Shown here piece after piece: positions 23,010 through 35,805 of a stretch of DNA of 64,000 nucleotides (position 1 is its first letter; each line of letters begins with the position of its first letter). Below the pieces are notes generated by a model. It ran no database searches and was not told where the DNA came from. It saw only the letters and a program-made list of their open reading frames with translations. Source of the DNA: Cliona cf. orientalis (Eukaryota > Porifera > Demospongiae > Clionaida > Clionaidae). The DNA lies in the NCBI GenBank assembly GCA_963930775.1, contig OZ005703.1:2108001-2172000 (forward strand). The letters run 5' to 3'. The position numbers and the translations under genes are program-made.

Positions 23010-23515
23010 CCCCCGGTTATGGGCCCCACCCCTCTTTGATTACTGTCCACCATGTATGGTGTGACCGGGGGAGGATTATCCCCTCCCCCACATCCGGAAA
23101 GGTTTGCAGTCGTATTCTAGGTCTTACGCTCAAACTATGCTCAGCCTATTATTGGCCTCCCACCCCATTTGACAATTGTCCACCACGTGTGGTGTGACCG
23201 GGGGAGGATTATTCCCTCCCCCACATCCGGAAAGGTTTACAGTCATATTGTAGGACTCGCTCAAACTATGCTCAGCTTGTTATTAGCTTCCCGCCCCCCT
23301 TTGATTGCTGTCCACCATGCATGGTGTGACCGGGGGAGGATTATTCCCTCCCCCACATCTGAGAAGGCCATTATAGCTAAGACTGGTGCTCAAACTATGC
23401 TCAGCCTCCCACCCCCGCCCCCCGGGATTACTTGCCACCAACTTTCATATGGTGTCACCAGGCAGCGGAGGATTATTCCCTCCTCCAAATCCGAAAGGTC
23501 AGCACTCCCACTATA
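23010..23515. repeat. Four-copy ~125 bp tandem repeat
   Basis: The unit contains TGGTGTGACCGGGGGAGGAT, CCCTCCCCCACATC and CTCAAACTATGCTCAGCC, and repeats four times with increasing divergence. The fourth copy, at about 23400-23515, is the most altered. Confidence 0.85.
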
Positions 23516-24640
23516 GGATTTTTGCTAAAACTAGGTTCAGCCCTAGTTTGCAGCGAGCCAATTATGGTGCGATACTGGCTAGATCTTGGCCTCACACGTC
23601 TCAATGGCATGGGCTAACCCATGGTAAGCATAATATTGTGGCATTACCTTCGTCATAATATAACGGCAGGGCCCGGGGCAAGCGCACACGCTCTCCTAAG
23701 TGCTAAATGCGAGTCACTGATGAAGTCGTCACTGAGGATATAGCCAGCAAAAGCCACGCATGATCCTCAGCCATAAAATATCTATGCACCTCCAGTTGAT
23801 ATTTGTAGGCCAGAGTGTATTCTTCGAGAGATAATGTATGCTCAGCATAATGGCCATCTGGCTGCCTTATGGCCATCTGGCTGCCTTATGGGGCATGACC
23901 GTCAGTGCAGATCAGAAAAACGGCCTGATTCTCCCTCTCCCAGTTGCAATGCGAATCCAGCAAATGGTGTCATGTCAGCACTGATAACTTCTTCAGCCAA
24001 GAAATGGCAAAGGTATTGCCCGTTCATAGCAGCTGAAAATCCTAGCTAACACTGCTCATTTGCATATGCTAATTGGAAATTCTCTTGCTCAAATTATATT
24101 AGGACACAAGGGGCGGCACCCCCGCTATGTATGTAGAGGACCCTTTGCTTGTATTCACATACTGTGATAGGGAGCTGAAATGTGGCGTCAAACTAGATAC
24201 CTCATGAGAATCAACATATCAAGTTGCTATTGATTTGCAGAGTAGCTAGCTAAGAGCATACATATCAGCTAGTAATCCAGACACCCAGAGGACCTAAGAC
24301 AGCAGGGAGCCATGGCATTTATTGCTATTAAGCTAGCTGCTTTGTGTACAATTATCATACACAACCCATTCTGTCAGCTCTCTGGCTTCACTAATAAGAG
24401 TACATAATGTCTCCCTGTACATGTCGGCGGGTCGGACATAGGCACTCAGTAGTTGCAACGGGTCGTGCTAATCATGTTCGCTGCAATTAAGACGATATCC
24501 ATAAAGCTAACAATTCCGCTGCACGTTAGAAGCTTGAACAACCTGCACACATTCTCGAAGAGTGCTACCTGGTTTATTGAGGTTGAGCATTTCCCCCAAT
24601 ACTCATGCATACCCAGTACTATCCCTAGATGCCTCATACA

Positions 24641-25033
24641 AACTAGAGCTCTATGGAGCACATACCCCGCGCGCTGCAGCGTCGATCTCGAACTCTCTAG
24701 CTATGCACACCACCTTAGTACCTGTAGGCTGTTGCCGACCTTTACCTACATAATATTGTGCCAGGTTGTGCGCATGAGCAGAAAGCACATGGTGGGTAGT
24801 GTTAATAGGCGTGGCCAATAAAATGCAGTATTTGCGACGCTCATGGACCTTGCCAAACGATTCGAAGCACAATGAAACTAGTTTTTCGACGATATCGACG
24901 GGTAAGTTGTATTTACGATTCGCTCAGATGCCTAGATCTCCAGATCTGGCGATTTTTGTGCTAACGACAGACGACAGACAGACGACAGACAAAACCGATC
25001 ACATTACCCCTTGCGCATGCGCGCGGGGTAACT
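24641..25033 (+). mobile_element. Complete inverted copy of the TTACCCC-type MITE
   Basis: Runs from AACTAGAGCTCTATGGAGC through ACCCCGCGCGCTGCAGCG, GAAAGCACATGGTGGG and GATCTGGCGATTTTTGTGC, to TTACCCCTTGCGCATGCGCG and GGGGTAAC. It is the same sequence as 37373-37755 in the opposite orientation, nested in the 6.9 kb element. Confidence 0.8.
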
Positions 25034-27300
25034 AGAGCAATGCAGGCTCATAATGGCCTATAGGCAGACACTTGGCTTGGCAGCATCTCCCAAATTCTAC
25101 AAGAGGCGAAGCATCAGCTAGCATGTCGGGGACAATCCCATAGATGCAAATCCCAGAGAGCAAGAGGCTCGCCTTACACCTTATATACCCCATAAACACA
25201 GCAATGTCAACAACAGGGTCAATCCAACTCGCTACCCTCTGCCACACAGCAGATTCAGACACAAATGGCTCATGCATGCAAGCATGCACTCCTGGAACTA
25301 AGTCCCCGCCACGTGTATGCACTAAGCGTTACCGATCGTCTGTAGCAGATGCCCGACTTACACACCTCGAGTAGATGTTTTGCTGCTGGCATTAACTTAC
25401 ACTGTATTGCGCATGCTGCTATACCTGATGACCTTAAGTTAGTAATGAGTGGGACTGGAATTAATGTTATGCTGTGCAGATAATAATACCTATTCTGTCA
25501 TTGCGTCTACAATAGGTGGTCACAGTTGTGGTTACGCAATCAGCAATCATAATTAAATTTATTATGTCTGAATAATGCATTTTAACATAGCTAATTTTAA
25601 GTATAAGTTCATATGTCACGCTAGAAGGACGTACAGGGATCCTTGTGAGCAGCGTGCAGTAATATCAATAATAGGGGACATGCAGTGCGGCTCAATGTAC
25701 CTACGCTACAAGAGTGCTTCATGTGTGCCTTGTGTATCGCTAAGTGATGGATTATGGTAGTCCAGGTATCAACAAAGTTTAGTGGCATTAACTATAATAA
25801 CTCTGGCATGCACGGCTAGTAGCTATGTCGCCCATTACTACCTACCTCCTCAATGGCAAAGGGATCCGCATAAGCATCCAAGCTGTTATCAAACTCAGCA
25901 ATAATTCGGCTTCTTGCCTCTCATGCAGACATGGTATCCCATCGGAAATAGGAGTCAATGGCATCTCTAGGATTCTGAGCAGTTTCTTGTGATAGGCTAT
26001 GCCACAAAATTTGTCTCATTAACTGATATTCATGACAATGATGTCATTTACTGAGCATGCACGCTCAGACTATATAAAGGCAGTCTATACCTAGCTTCAA
26101 GTCTAAGTTGGCTTTAATGACACCCATGGCCATACTACTACCCTCCGAGACACAGCTAGCTACATGCATATCCACCATTGGGCACAATACCTATATTATA
26201 GTAGTGCCCCCTTATTGACCATCCATCACCTCTATGTAGTCGTGCAATCATGTTTGTCAGCCCAGCTCGGACCAGTGCTAACATCATTACAGATTCAGTA
26301 ACCATTGCAAGGGACGCAATAATTAGTACACAGAGCAGAGTTAAGTAAGAGATCAAAAGTTAGCTGATCAATTCACCTAGCTAGTTGAAGGCGTTCTACA
26401 CAGCCCTAAGCAATAATGTGACATAAACGCCCTAGGCACAATAACGGAGAGGCGGCCTATACAGTCTGTAGCTAGTAGTTAAGCAGACTGTCCCTTCCAA
26501 GCTTGCATGAATTGGTGCTCTACAGACAGGAAGACACAAAAGCATGCTATGAAGAACATGCATACTACCACTGGCTCCTCTACTGAGACAAATCCTCTTG
26601 GCCATCACATTAGCAAAGAATGGTCACCCTGATCCCTGAACCTGCATCTACCCAGTGGTGCAACTCGTATTGAACAAGTCACCCACTAGTTATAAGGGTA
26701 CCCCAGATGGCTATTGCTGATCAACCCAGATCCCATCTTAATACTCTGACCATATATATAGTCATCGGCAGACATGCAACGAGATACACCCATACTATAG
26801 CACCTCGTGTCATATGGGCTTGTCTACCAACAAGAGCGGGTCAAAGCTCCTCAGCCACTTAACCCCATCTGGCGACGTAGTTACTGACAGCAGGATATCC
26901 CCAGTAGCTACAGAGAATATGGTACAGATACTAATGTTCCTTTGGTGACTCCCCCCCGCAGCAAGTGAATTTCGGGCAAAGTACCATCTATCACCATCTG
27001 AGGCACCAGACTAGCTAAGCCTGACTCCAGATAGAGTCAGGGCGGCAGCTGCTATTGCCACAAAGGACAGTACAAATGCAGCAAACTGAACAATCCAATG
27101 GCAACACTCTAATTGTTGGTACCTTAATTACCCTGCCATCTAGTGAGCTAGTACTTCCCTCTCAGTGCTGTCCCATGAGTAGATTAGCAACCATACACAA
27201 CTGCACCCCACAACACGATAAACGGTGTGTCATACCATGCCATCGTTCCTTACCTTCCTGAATTATTTCCTTGGAGGGAAAGGATCACCTCTTCGCTCAG
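25032..27300 (-). pseudogene. Decayed exons of an unrecognised membrane protein
   Basis: Several minus-strand open segments look exonic but do not join into an intact gene. About 27000-26815 reads ISICTIFSVATGDILLSV. About 26600-26470 contains VVVCMFFIACFCVFLSV (a membrane helix). 26356-26235 contains LCVLIIASLAMVTESVMML. About 26010-25850 reads SQETAQNPRDAIDSYFRWDT and, after a stop, IIAEFDNSLDAYADPFAIEE. About 25740-25620 is Cys-containing and carries a TAG. 25280-25050 contains WQRVASWIDPVVDIAVFMGY. Stops interrupt the second half. I infer a host membrane-protein gene captured or invaded by the element; identity unknown. Confidence 0.4.
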
Positions 27301-27315
27301 AGGCTCTCCTTCCAG

Positions 27316-28170
27316 TGGAGGGGGATGGGGATAATATATAGCGCATCCCCATCACCAGTATCTCCAAGGAAAAAGATGCAGATTAATAAACTCGGAGGCC
27401 TGGCCATACTCAACCCACAAATGCTTAGCTGCAAATACACTGTAAACCTCCAATCTGAGCACCGGTAAGGCCTCCACTATTAGTGCACAACAAGCCACGT
27501 CTCAGGTTGGGTACACCCTCCAAACAACAACCCTGTCGAGCCAGCTCGCATGCCTCTGCTAGGCTATACAATGTACACGGAAAGCCGACGAACAGTTAAA
27601 TGCGGGTTCAACGTATAGTTTAACCCGAGTTAACTGAAGGAGGGTGTGATCAGCTAAGCGCGGGCGCCGGGGTTACGCGCATGCGCATATCGAAGGGCGC
27701 CAAACAGCAACTCTTAAAGCGGCTGCCGCAACAACACTGCTCAGTCTTAGTCAAACAACGGGGCCTTGACAACAGCAAAGCTGCCAGTTCAAACCAAAGC
27801 TCCCACCCTCCCACCTCTAGCCTTGGCTGGCTACCACTGTCCAACTGATCTGGATGCTGAATCAGTTGTGACCAGTACCCACCTGAGGAGGGGGATGGGG
27901 ATAATATATAGCGCATCCCCATCACCAGTATCTCCAAGGAAAAAGATGCAGATTAATAAACTCGGAGGCCTGGCCATACTCAACCCACAAATGCTTAGCT
28001 GCAAATACACTGTAAACCTCCAATCTGAGCACCGGTAAGGCCTCCACTATTAGTGCACAACAAGCCACGTCTCAGGTCGGGTACACCCTCCAAACAACAA
28101 CCCTGTCGAGCCAGCTCGCATGCCTCTGCTAGGCTATACAATGTACACGGAAAGCCGACGAACAGTTAAT
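27316..28170. repeat. Direct repeat pair (~283 bp) at the right of the 6.9 kb element
   Basis: Bases 27316-27598 and 27888-28170 are almost identical (from GAGGGGGATGGGGATAATAT to AAAGCCGACGAACAGTTAA). The 200 bp between them copies the left-end segment 21588-21770. On the minus strand each copy encodes MARPPSLLICIFFLGDTG, a possible signal peptide; the outer copy leads to a donor CTCAG|GTGGGT, and a CCAAT motif lies upstream near 28283. This could be a duplicated 5' exon and promoter. Confidence 0.6.
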
Positions 28171-28385
28171 GTGCGTTAAATAAGAAATAAACCATTCCGT
28201 GCGCGCACATAGCTATATAGGTCGGGCGCATGCGTGCAATAGACGATTACATTCCAATAGTCATGTGACTACGCTACTGCAATCTGATTGGCCACGTTCG
28301 ATTTTCAACGTGGGGACACGGTAGTACGACCCTTTTCACCAGACCCTTTCTCGCGCGTGCATGAAGGGGGCTGGGCACGAGACTA

Positions 28386-28732
28386 GGTTTTCACATCGAC
28401 GCTGCAGCGCGCGGGGTATGTGCTCTATAGAGCTCTAGTTTGCAACAGCGCTAATGTCGACCGATTGCCGATTTTTATAATAAATGTGCATGCAAGTAGT
28501 AGATACTTAAAATAATACTTTCATCATGATTATTAATAGTTACTATTATTATCATAAATATCAAGTTTTCATATCGAGTGAAACTTTTATATATGCAGGA
28601 TACACAAAATTAATACCATCGCCATACGTTCATAGTGTATGGCAAAACGCGACCACACCCGAGACCACCGTAGAGTAGATATCGGTCGACAATAAAAGAT
28701 GGTCGACTAATGATGACTTACGCTATGCCTGC
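28386..28732. repeat. Unit A continuation between two insertions
   Basis: Matches 37705-38010 plus 38381-38420 of unit B. It holds the second end of the TTACCCC MITE and a spacer, and no gene. Confidence 0.8.
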
Positions 28733-30467
28733 CAGTGGCGTAGGCAGAGGGGGGGCTTTGGGGGCTCGAGCCCCCCCTTTGTCATCAGCCATAGTGGGCG
28801 TGGCAACAGTTAACATTACACAGGAAAAAAAAGTGTGCTGGTTTTACACATATAGGTGTGCTAAGTCAATGTCTCCAGTTTTGACACAATGCACGTGTGC
28901 TGAAACTTGCACTGTGCTGAAGTTGCACACGTGCTATTTGCATATTTGTGCTATTCTAGCATATGAAATTGTGCTATTATTGATGTGTTGATTCAAAATA
29001 GTCACATGACATTACAAAAAAAATAGTTGCATATTTAATTTAGTACACAAAATAACGATAAAATACAAACAATTATTGAACAAAATGTCATAAAACATAC
29101 GTGTACACTGTAACAGTCATGTACCTATGTACCTGATAATCTATTACAAACATAGCTAACAGCTGTCTATAACATACTTGAAGTTTGTAAAAGTAGAGTA
29201 GCTTCATACAAGCACCTCCATCCTGGTTCTTGAGTGGTAGCTACATGTACATGATGCCATATGCTGTAATGAGAGAGAAACCAAATAAACATTTTACAAC
29301 TATAACAGCATAAGAGGGAATGTATATAGAACACCTTATACAAGCACTGTAACAGTTATACTAGCTTTTTTACTGCTTTTGAAGACTGATAGTCTAAGAC
29401 TTATAAATGTGACATACGTCAAGTTTTATTGGTATGGCTGTATAGCCTCTAAGTTCTTTTCATTGGGTCATTAATTAAAATAAGTACCTTATTTTGATGG
29501 TTCTCAGGTTTGAGGCTTAGACTGGTGGTGATTTCTTGACCATAAATTTGATGACCTGCAAGTAGATATTTAAAAATGCCATATTATTATGACTGTACCT
29601 TCTCTCTTAATTTATCCCCTTCTTACTTTTGTAGCTGCTTAGTAGATAATATCATGCATGATGCTAGCTATAGCACATAAGGCATGCACACGCAGGGTAA
29701 TAATTTAATTTATAGAGTTCACTATTAATAGCTCACCATTTTTTGTGAAAGTACTGCTCAACTCAAGCTTCCTTTTCCATTTTCATTAACTTACAAACTC
29801 CAGAGTTGTGTTCACTCCATTTTGATACAGAAAATAATTGTAGCTAACTTTTGACTTCAGCAGCTTTTTTTTAAATTGAGTGGCAGCTGTTCGGGAATGT
29901 TTCAGCACACTTAGTGTTGTTTTAGCACACTGAGTGCAGTTTCAGCACAGTACATGTTATGTTCATCACATGTAGCACATTACATTCGTGTAGACAATTT
30001 TATTCTACACACCAGTGTGCTGAATCTGATGTGCTGTTTGTAATGTGATAATTAATAACTAGCACACTGCTGTGTGCATGTAGCACATTTGCTGTGCTAC
30101 TTTTGGAAATCAGCACACCTTGTGCAGTCTTAGCACACCAAATTAGAGCCAAACTACACGCCATTTTTTCCTGTGTAGCTTCTTTGCAGTAAGTACTCTA
30201 CGAATACTGCATTGTACTGCTCTAACTTACATCATAACAATCCATTTCAGCTGTAGAAATCCATACCCTTCAGCGCTTAAAGCACGGCGGTGTATAAGAA
30301 CTCGCGCAAGCTTAGTACACTATACTTTAGCATAGAGGTCGAAGTTCAATAGTCAATAGTGTGATCACGTGATCCTAATTAATGGGCGTGGCCAAAGCGA
30401 AATTTTTTCGCGCGCTTCGCGCGCACTGTCAAGCCCCCCCATACTCAGAATCCTGGCTACGCCCCTG
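28733..30467. mobile_element. 1.7 kb element with CAGTGGCGTAG / CTACGCCCCTG ends, 5 bp target duplication
   Basis: Inverted termini CAGTGGCGTAG and CTACGCCCCTG are flanked by CCTGC on both sides (28728-28732, 30468-30472). The empty site GCCTGCTCAAT is present once in unit B (about 38415). C-runs and G-runs lie just inside both ends. The interior is AT-rich with clustered AGCACAC motifs near both ends (28850-28960 and 29890-30150) in inverted arrangement. I see no protein. Confidence 0.8.
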
Positions 30468-30544
30468 CCTGCTCAATATAAGGAGTATTGAACTAGATAC
30501 ATACTCACATATTATTATGGTAGTATGTATCTAGTTCAATACTA

Positions 30545-31060
30545 CGTATACATACCCTGCACCTGAGGTACTCCAGTTTTCTTCAGAGTCAGTGCATGAT
30601 ATAGGCTAGGGGGAAGGCACCTGCCTATGTCACTATAATAACTGAAAGCCGCTGTGACTACTTAAACTCAATTATGCACTTGAGAGCCACTGCCTGTTTA
30701 CACTGTCACTGCACTGACAACTGACCAGCAAGGCACAGAATGGCAACCACAGCTGCACACTATTATACCACTGGGCAGGACCACTCTTCCTTGATGCCTG
30801 GTAATCCTCAGATGCGTACTTTCTCTCAGACGACCCTTACCATATGGACGGACGGACGGACAAAAATCGCCAAACGATTGCAGTAACCCTCCGCCTACGC
30901 TTTGCGGCGAGGGTTAATGATGGCTCTACAAGTTGTTTAATTGAGCATGTGAAGTATAGTAAATCTGATGCTTTGCTTATAGCACAGAAGAGGACTGTGT
31001 ATATGCATGCAGAGAGAAGGACTATATTATTATACAGTATATACTAAGTCTTCAGAAAGC
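30545..31060 (+). repeat. Dispersed repeat copy with CCGTCCGTCC tract
   Basis: Carries the block shared with 1371-1520, then a GGACGGACGGACGGAC run, ATCGCCAAACGATTG and the terminal hairpin TAACCCTCCGCC...GGCGAGGGTTAA (30886-30922). It is present in inverse orientation at 38463-38760. Confidence 0.75.
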
Positions 31061-31264
31061 CGGTCAGAAATTGATCCACAGCCTGTAGTCTTTTAGGATG
31101 AAAATTTCTTCGATTAATGTCCAAACATAGAAAAACAAGACTTAGTATCAGAAGAAGCCATCTAGAAGAAATTTTATGATCTTTGAAAACAATTCATTAA
31201 CTTGTGCTGGAGAAAAAAAAAAGATTATTATGTTCCATACTAACCCTAATCTAAAAACTCTTAG

Positions 31265-31695
31265 TAAATGTCTCGATACTGGCTCACACCTCCTGGCGGA
31301 ACCAGTGACTTGCAAATCAGGTATCCATGGGTAGCTGGATCTACTTCAGTCTCTGCAACTATCCATTACACTACTGTAACAAAGGCATACCCAGTGGTAG
31401 CTATGTGTGCATGCATGGTTCTTTAATTAGGAATTGAGAATGTATTATTATTAAGGATGATAATAATTAAATATTATGTTACCTCAGTATAGTCATGTTC
31501 CTAATAAAATTTAATGATTACTAATTACAATCTAGGCAAGTTACCCTCAATGGTGATCTACTGAAGCTGACTGCTGATGCAGCAAGTGTTCCAGACCTCA
31601 CTCCAAAGCAGCAAGAGGCTAGTGACACACTGACTCTCCCTGCACTTTCATTTGGCTATTTTGTGTTCAAGGATGTGGAGGCTTTGTTACGACGC
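31265..31695 (+). pseudogene. Heparanase exons 9-10 relic (start of unit B)
   Basis: From TACTGGCTCACACCTCCTGG this copies the end of heparanase exon 9, its donor and intron, and exon 10 up to TTTGTGTTCAAGGATGTGG, after which a transposon-like insertion cuts it off. It marks the left junction of the tandem duplication. Confidence 0.9.
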
Positions 31696-31904
31696 GAATG
31701 CGATCTAACGCAAGTGCGATCTATCAACACTTAGCATAGGCGTAGGAACCATGGGGGCTCTGGGGGCTGGTGCCCCCCTATGTTTTCTGATAGTTACATC
31801 AATTTTATACACACTGATCATACTGCCCTTGCCTATAGATCCGTAGAGCCCCCTTTACCAAACCATCTTCCTACACCCCGGCCTGCTTAGAAAAATTCGA
31901 CAGG

Positions 31905-31998
31905 GAAAAAAAAAGAAAAAAGTCAAAGTGTACAGCAAGATTCGAACCCGCTCCATTCCGTCCCATACATAAGAGCCCGTCCACTCGGCCACCACCGT
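31905..31998 (-). repeat. tRNA-derived (Ser/Leu-type) SINE head
   Basis: The minus strand has an A box TGGCCGAGTGG (about 31988) and a B box GGTTCGAATC (about 31942) at tRNA-like spacing, followed by T-runs that could end Pol III transcription. The sequence after the T arm (TGTACAC) does not pair with the presumed acceptor strand, so this is a tRNA relic or SINE head rather than a working tRNA. Confidence 0.6.
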
Positions 31999-32404
31999 TG
32001 TTGCTGCCGATAGCTAGCCGTTATTTCAACTATTTTATAGACAAACCCTACACAACCGTCAGCGCTTTACAATTGCCTGCAAGTCAATCTACTCTTCAGA
32101 CATTCAAGTTTATAATAGTATTATAGTGATAATTATAGTATTTTATGACCGTGCCAGGGTATCTTTTGTGTAAAAATCTACTCTAGGTTGTAACATAATA
32201 AACTACTGCTTGTTGGTAGAGTATACGTAGCCATAGATTATATCTATGACGTAGCTAGAAACAAAAAAAGTGGAGTCCAACGATGGCCAGATACAGCATG
32301 TAACCACAACCCTAGAGCTTGCTAGTCTGGGTGCCAGATCGTACAACCATAGTATAGGTAGCTATAAGGATCTTCTAGTCAATGTTTATGCCTACAACTG
32401 TATT

Positions 32405-32572
32405 GCACTGGGGGTCCCCATTTTCATAAGAGGGTCCCCAAAATCCTATGAGAATGGGGACCCAGGGGTCCCTAAAATATTATGAAAATAGGGACCCGGG
32501 TCCCCTTTTTTCTATGAAAATGGGGACCCGGGGTCCCCAGTTTGGGGGGTCCCTATTTTCATATGACACCGG
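32405..32572. repeat. GGGGTCCCC palindromic array
   Basis: Alternating direct and inverted copies of a ~30 bp unit made of GGGTCCCC or GGGGACCC plus ATTTTCATA (reverse TATGAAAAT). At least six modules are present. It is strongly self-complementary. Confidence 0.85.
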
Positions 32573-33667
32573 CGTATCGCAAACGGGTCGGGATCGTCGT
32601 AACAGGCTAACTTAAAGGCTTGTTTATACTTAGCTATCAGTAATGTTCAAAGTATGCCATTGTTGTGTTCTATGACTAGTATGATAATGTGACCCCATTC
32701 CCACTTGTGGTGTATTAGGGTATAATAATATCGCAGATCACATAGCTACTACTGGCATGTTTACATACTGTTCATGGAACTTCAACTCGTGCATATTGGG
32801 GCAGCTAACTACCCCATAATAATTCCGAGCGAAGCGAGGTCTCAAATTGGGCTCGAGAGCATGTAGTATGGCTTCTGGGCGTATCTTTTGTGTGCATCTG
32901 AATTTTCTTTCCAGCAACTCACATTGCCATGTGATACTGATCAAAACTTGTGGGCTCCCTCAAGATGGTCAGCTAAGGCCTATATATAAACTCTAAGGTT
33001 TGGCTGGACTGTGCTTACTGGTATTCGTGTGGCCAAACTTGGCCCAAAGTTGTTCGTCCTGTTGCTAATGGTGAAGATCTTGCTTAGTTGCCACCCATGG
33101 CTTGTCAGTTCGATCGCCTATTCTTGGCTTCGTTGTCCTAAGACTGACGACATAATGGACCTCCTTTTGTTGCTATTATTGCTATTATAAATGCTACAGT
33201 GTAGATCCAGATGAAAGGCACCAGTCCCTTGTCATGTGATCTACATTTTGTGCACAAATTAACGTTTGCACACGGGCGGGCATAAATAGAGCAGAAGCAT
33301 ACTTGGAGGGAAAATCCTAACAATTATTGTTATGGAAATTGATCTATGTAAGGAACTTCTGTCAGGATGTTGGCATAGTGACTCACTGAGTGAGGACTGC
33401 TACACCCCGTATAACTCTACAGCTAGTTATAGTATTAGTGTAGCAGTAGAATGAGCTTGAATCTTGTTGCAGAGGTAGAACAGTTCAGAATCTATAAAAC
33501 TCCTTGATAATTAATTTTGGCAGTATAGCAATGCATGATTATCACTAACTAAGAGTTATCATATCTAGCTGCTAAGGTTAAAAAAATCATGCCAGTGGCA
33601 TTCTAGACTGATTGACAAGTTCCTAAACTACATTTATTATGTTCATTGTTATTAGTATTAATTAAGA

Positions 33668-34821
33668 TTAGTTCTTTTTCATGATATACTTAAGTAGGGC
33701 TTCCATGAAAGCTTCATTTTCTTGCACTTTCTCAGCCTGTTTCAATCCACTTTCGCCTATCATAATAATAATAATTTTTATTATTGTAAAACAAACTTGA
33801 TTACTAACAGTCAATAGGATCACAAATCCTCTCTCCAGTTGGTAAAACTTCGCATTTGCATTCATCATCCTGACTCTTCGTATTTTCATCACCTGGATTG
33901 TAGTAATTATTACTTGATAGTCAAATTGAATATGCTTTTCAAGTTTAATAGTTAACTGACAGCCAATAGGATCACAAATCTTCTCTCCAGTTGGTAAAAC
34001 TTCGCATTTGCATTCATCATCCTGACTCTTTGTATCATACTCCGCAGTGGCTATATTATTATAGTATAAAATTAATACTACCACTATGCACTTAACAAAC
34101 TGCAAGTTAATATCAATTGCTACGTACAGGCCTTAATAGAGCAGCACTCCGGCAGAAGAGCTAGTCGACAAGCACCACCTACAATTCAATCAGGCACATG
34201 TCAACATTATTATTCTTCATAATAGTCACAAGACTAGATTGTGTTATGCATGCCAATTGATCTGGTATTATTTCCCTCACAATATTGTAATTGTACGTTT
34301 TATAAGATAAATACCCGATCAAGAAATTTACCTATTGTTATAATTATGTCTATTGTTATTGTACAATTAGCTTAGCCTAGAATTAAAAAAGAATACCAAT
34401 TTGGTTGTAATATCTGAAAAGGTGACTCCTGGATCGTACATTCACTACCCTCTCCAGATTTGGTTTATGAAAAAGAGCTGATGTAGGGCATGTGGGAACT
34501 GTCGGTGAGAAAACACAGGCTCCTGGAAAAAAAATTCAATGGGCACAGCACGGTCATACACTTGAAAATGCACGATTTTAAATGCTTAAGATTCAGCATA
34601 TAGACCTCACTTTTAGCACCATCACAAACATAGGATCTGAAGATGGAACCTCCAACTCTATGGGATATCTCAACACAGCCACGGCTTGGAGCGCTTAGCC
34701 TAGCTCGACGGCGCCACTGAATTTCTGCTTCGAGATTTTCGCTGACAGCCACTTCGGAAGGCAGCGCCATGCCCATTGCCATAATGTAGCATATGATAAT
34801 TGCAATAGCTGCACTCGTCAT
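33668..34821 (-). CDS. Secreted Cys-rich cassette protein, copy B
   Basis: Same plan as copy A: 34821-34611, 34522-34397, 34050-33961, 33892-33809, 33756-33668; 600 nt, 199 residues. The signal peptide differs by a few residues from A, and both cassettes encode the same residues as in A apart from one cassette position. The intron between the cassettes has a different length from A and would break the frame if retained, which supports splicing. The gene lies in the same place within its unit, downstream of a heparanase 3' relic. Confidence 0.7.
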
Positions 34822-35805
34822 GATGGCTTGTATAGGTATCAGATTCTGGAAGTGCTTTGCTGACAGATTGAAGATTCAGGACAGATATCCGTGATGCTGA
34901 AGATGAAAACAGCAGAGATGTGCTCTTTATATATCCAATGCTTGAATCAGTCAGTATAATCATGAATGTGTATGCAGAATTATAATAATATTATTATTAT
35001 TATAGTACGACACTTGCAATGGACACTTAGTAAGAAATGATCATATTGCATTCTTTGCACAAGAACTGGTAATCGATCTGAGCAATGAGCTAATTGGATG
35101 GCCATATGTTAGTTTACCGACCTATTTAATGGCTTTAATACTAGGAAGCTCTTAGCCAATTACCTAGATCATTATCACTCAATTCAAGTAGCATTGATTG
35201 CAGCTGTTGTTGTAGCCAGTCAGGATTACTGGCGCGGTAACCATGCATGCAATCAACTATTATAATACTGGTATGTATGTCATTGTACCATGTTGATTTC
35301 TAACAGTGGCTTCTGTATCTGATATCTTAGTTCTGAATATCTTGTGGGGATACTGCATATACCTGATTCTATGCTGTGATACCAATGGTGAGTTAGTTCA
35401 AATTTTACATTGATATTGCGTGCCACAGGCAACAGCATCAGTCCCTGTTGGCAGGGACTATGCATTCAATGACATGCATGCAGTATTGCATAAATAAAGC
35501 TTTAAATTTTTCCAGGTGTCTATAAGCTGTAGCCACATAATATTATCAATATGCCTTTAATCGCAAATTAATGTAGGGGGTCTGACAATAATATTATGTC
35601 CTTGTACTATCTTGCAGCTATTATTGTCATGTCTGTCTGCTGTGCATTTTGAATTCATAATCATGGCCCAATCTGTAGCTGAGCACTAAGTTTTTTTGCA
35701 TGCTATACACATATATAATTTCATTGTGTATATTATATATATTGAACGAAGAGAAGCAGAGGAGTGGTACGTAAAATTACTGTAACAGCAGTTTCTCATT
35801 TAATT

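Larger units (their letters stand above)
21486..28385. mobile_element. 6.9 kb MULE-like element with 73 bp inverted ends and 9 bp target duplication
   Basis: Termini TAGTCTCGTGCCCAGCCCCC (left) and its reverse complement (right) match for about 73 bp with very few mismatches. GGTTTTCAC flanks both sides (21477-21485 and 28386-28394), and the empty site in unit B reads GGTTCTCAC once at about 37702. Long inverted ends plus a 9 bp duplication are Mutator-like features. No transposase was recognised. The interior carries internal tandem and direct repeats, a copy of the TTACCCC MITE, and decayed exon-like segments of an unknown membrane protein on the minus strand. Confidence 0.85.
31685..32604. 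mobile_element. Insertion with TGTTACGACG inverted ends
   Basis: The ends TGTTACGACG (31685) and CGTCGTAACA (32595-32604) interrupt the heparanase exon 10 relic; GGCT flanks both sides. The interior includes a second repeat end (GGCGTAGGAACCATGGGGGC), a tRNA-like segment and the GGGGTCCCC palindrome array. No transposase is visible. Confidence 0.7.

Noticed and set aside
23010..23515. CRISPR-like array
   Set aside because: Units of ~125 bp with no spacers, in a eukaryotic context.
27650..28038. Frames in the right part of the 6.9 kb element
   Set aside because: The same segment is duplicated in the element and open in more than one frame; no conserved domain.
31929..31995. Functional tRNA gene
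   Set aside because: A and B boxes are present but the acceptor strands do not pair.
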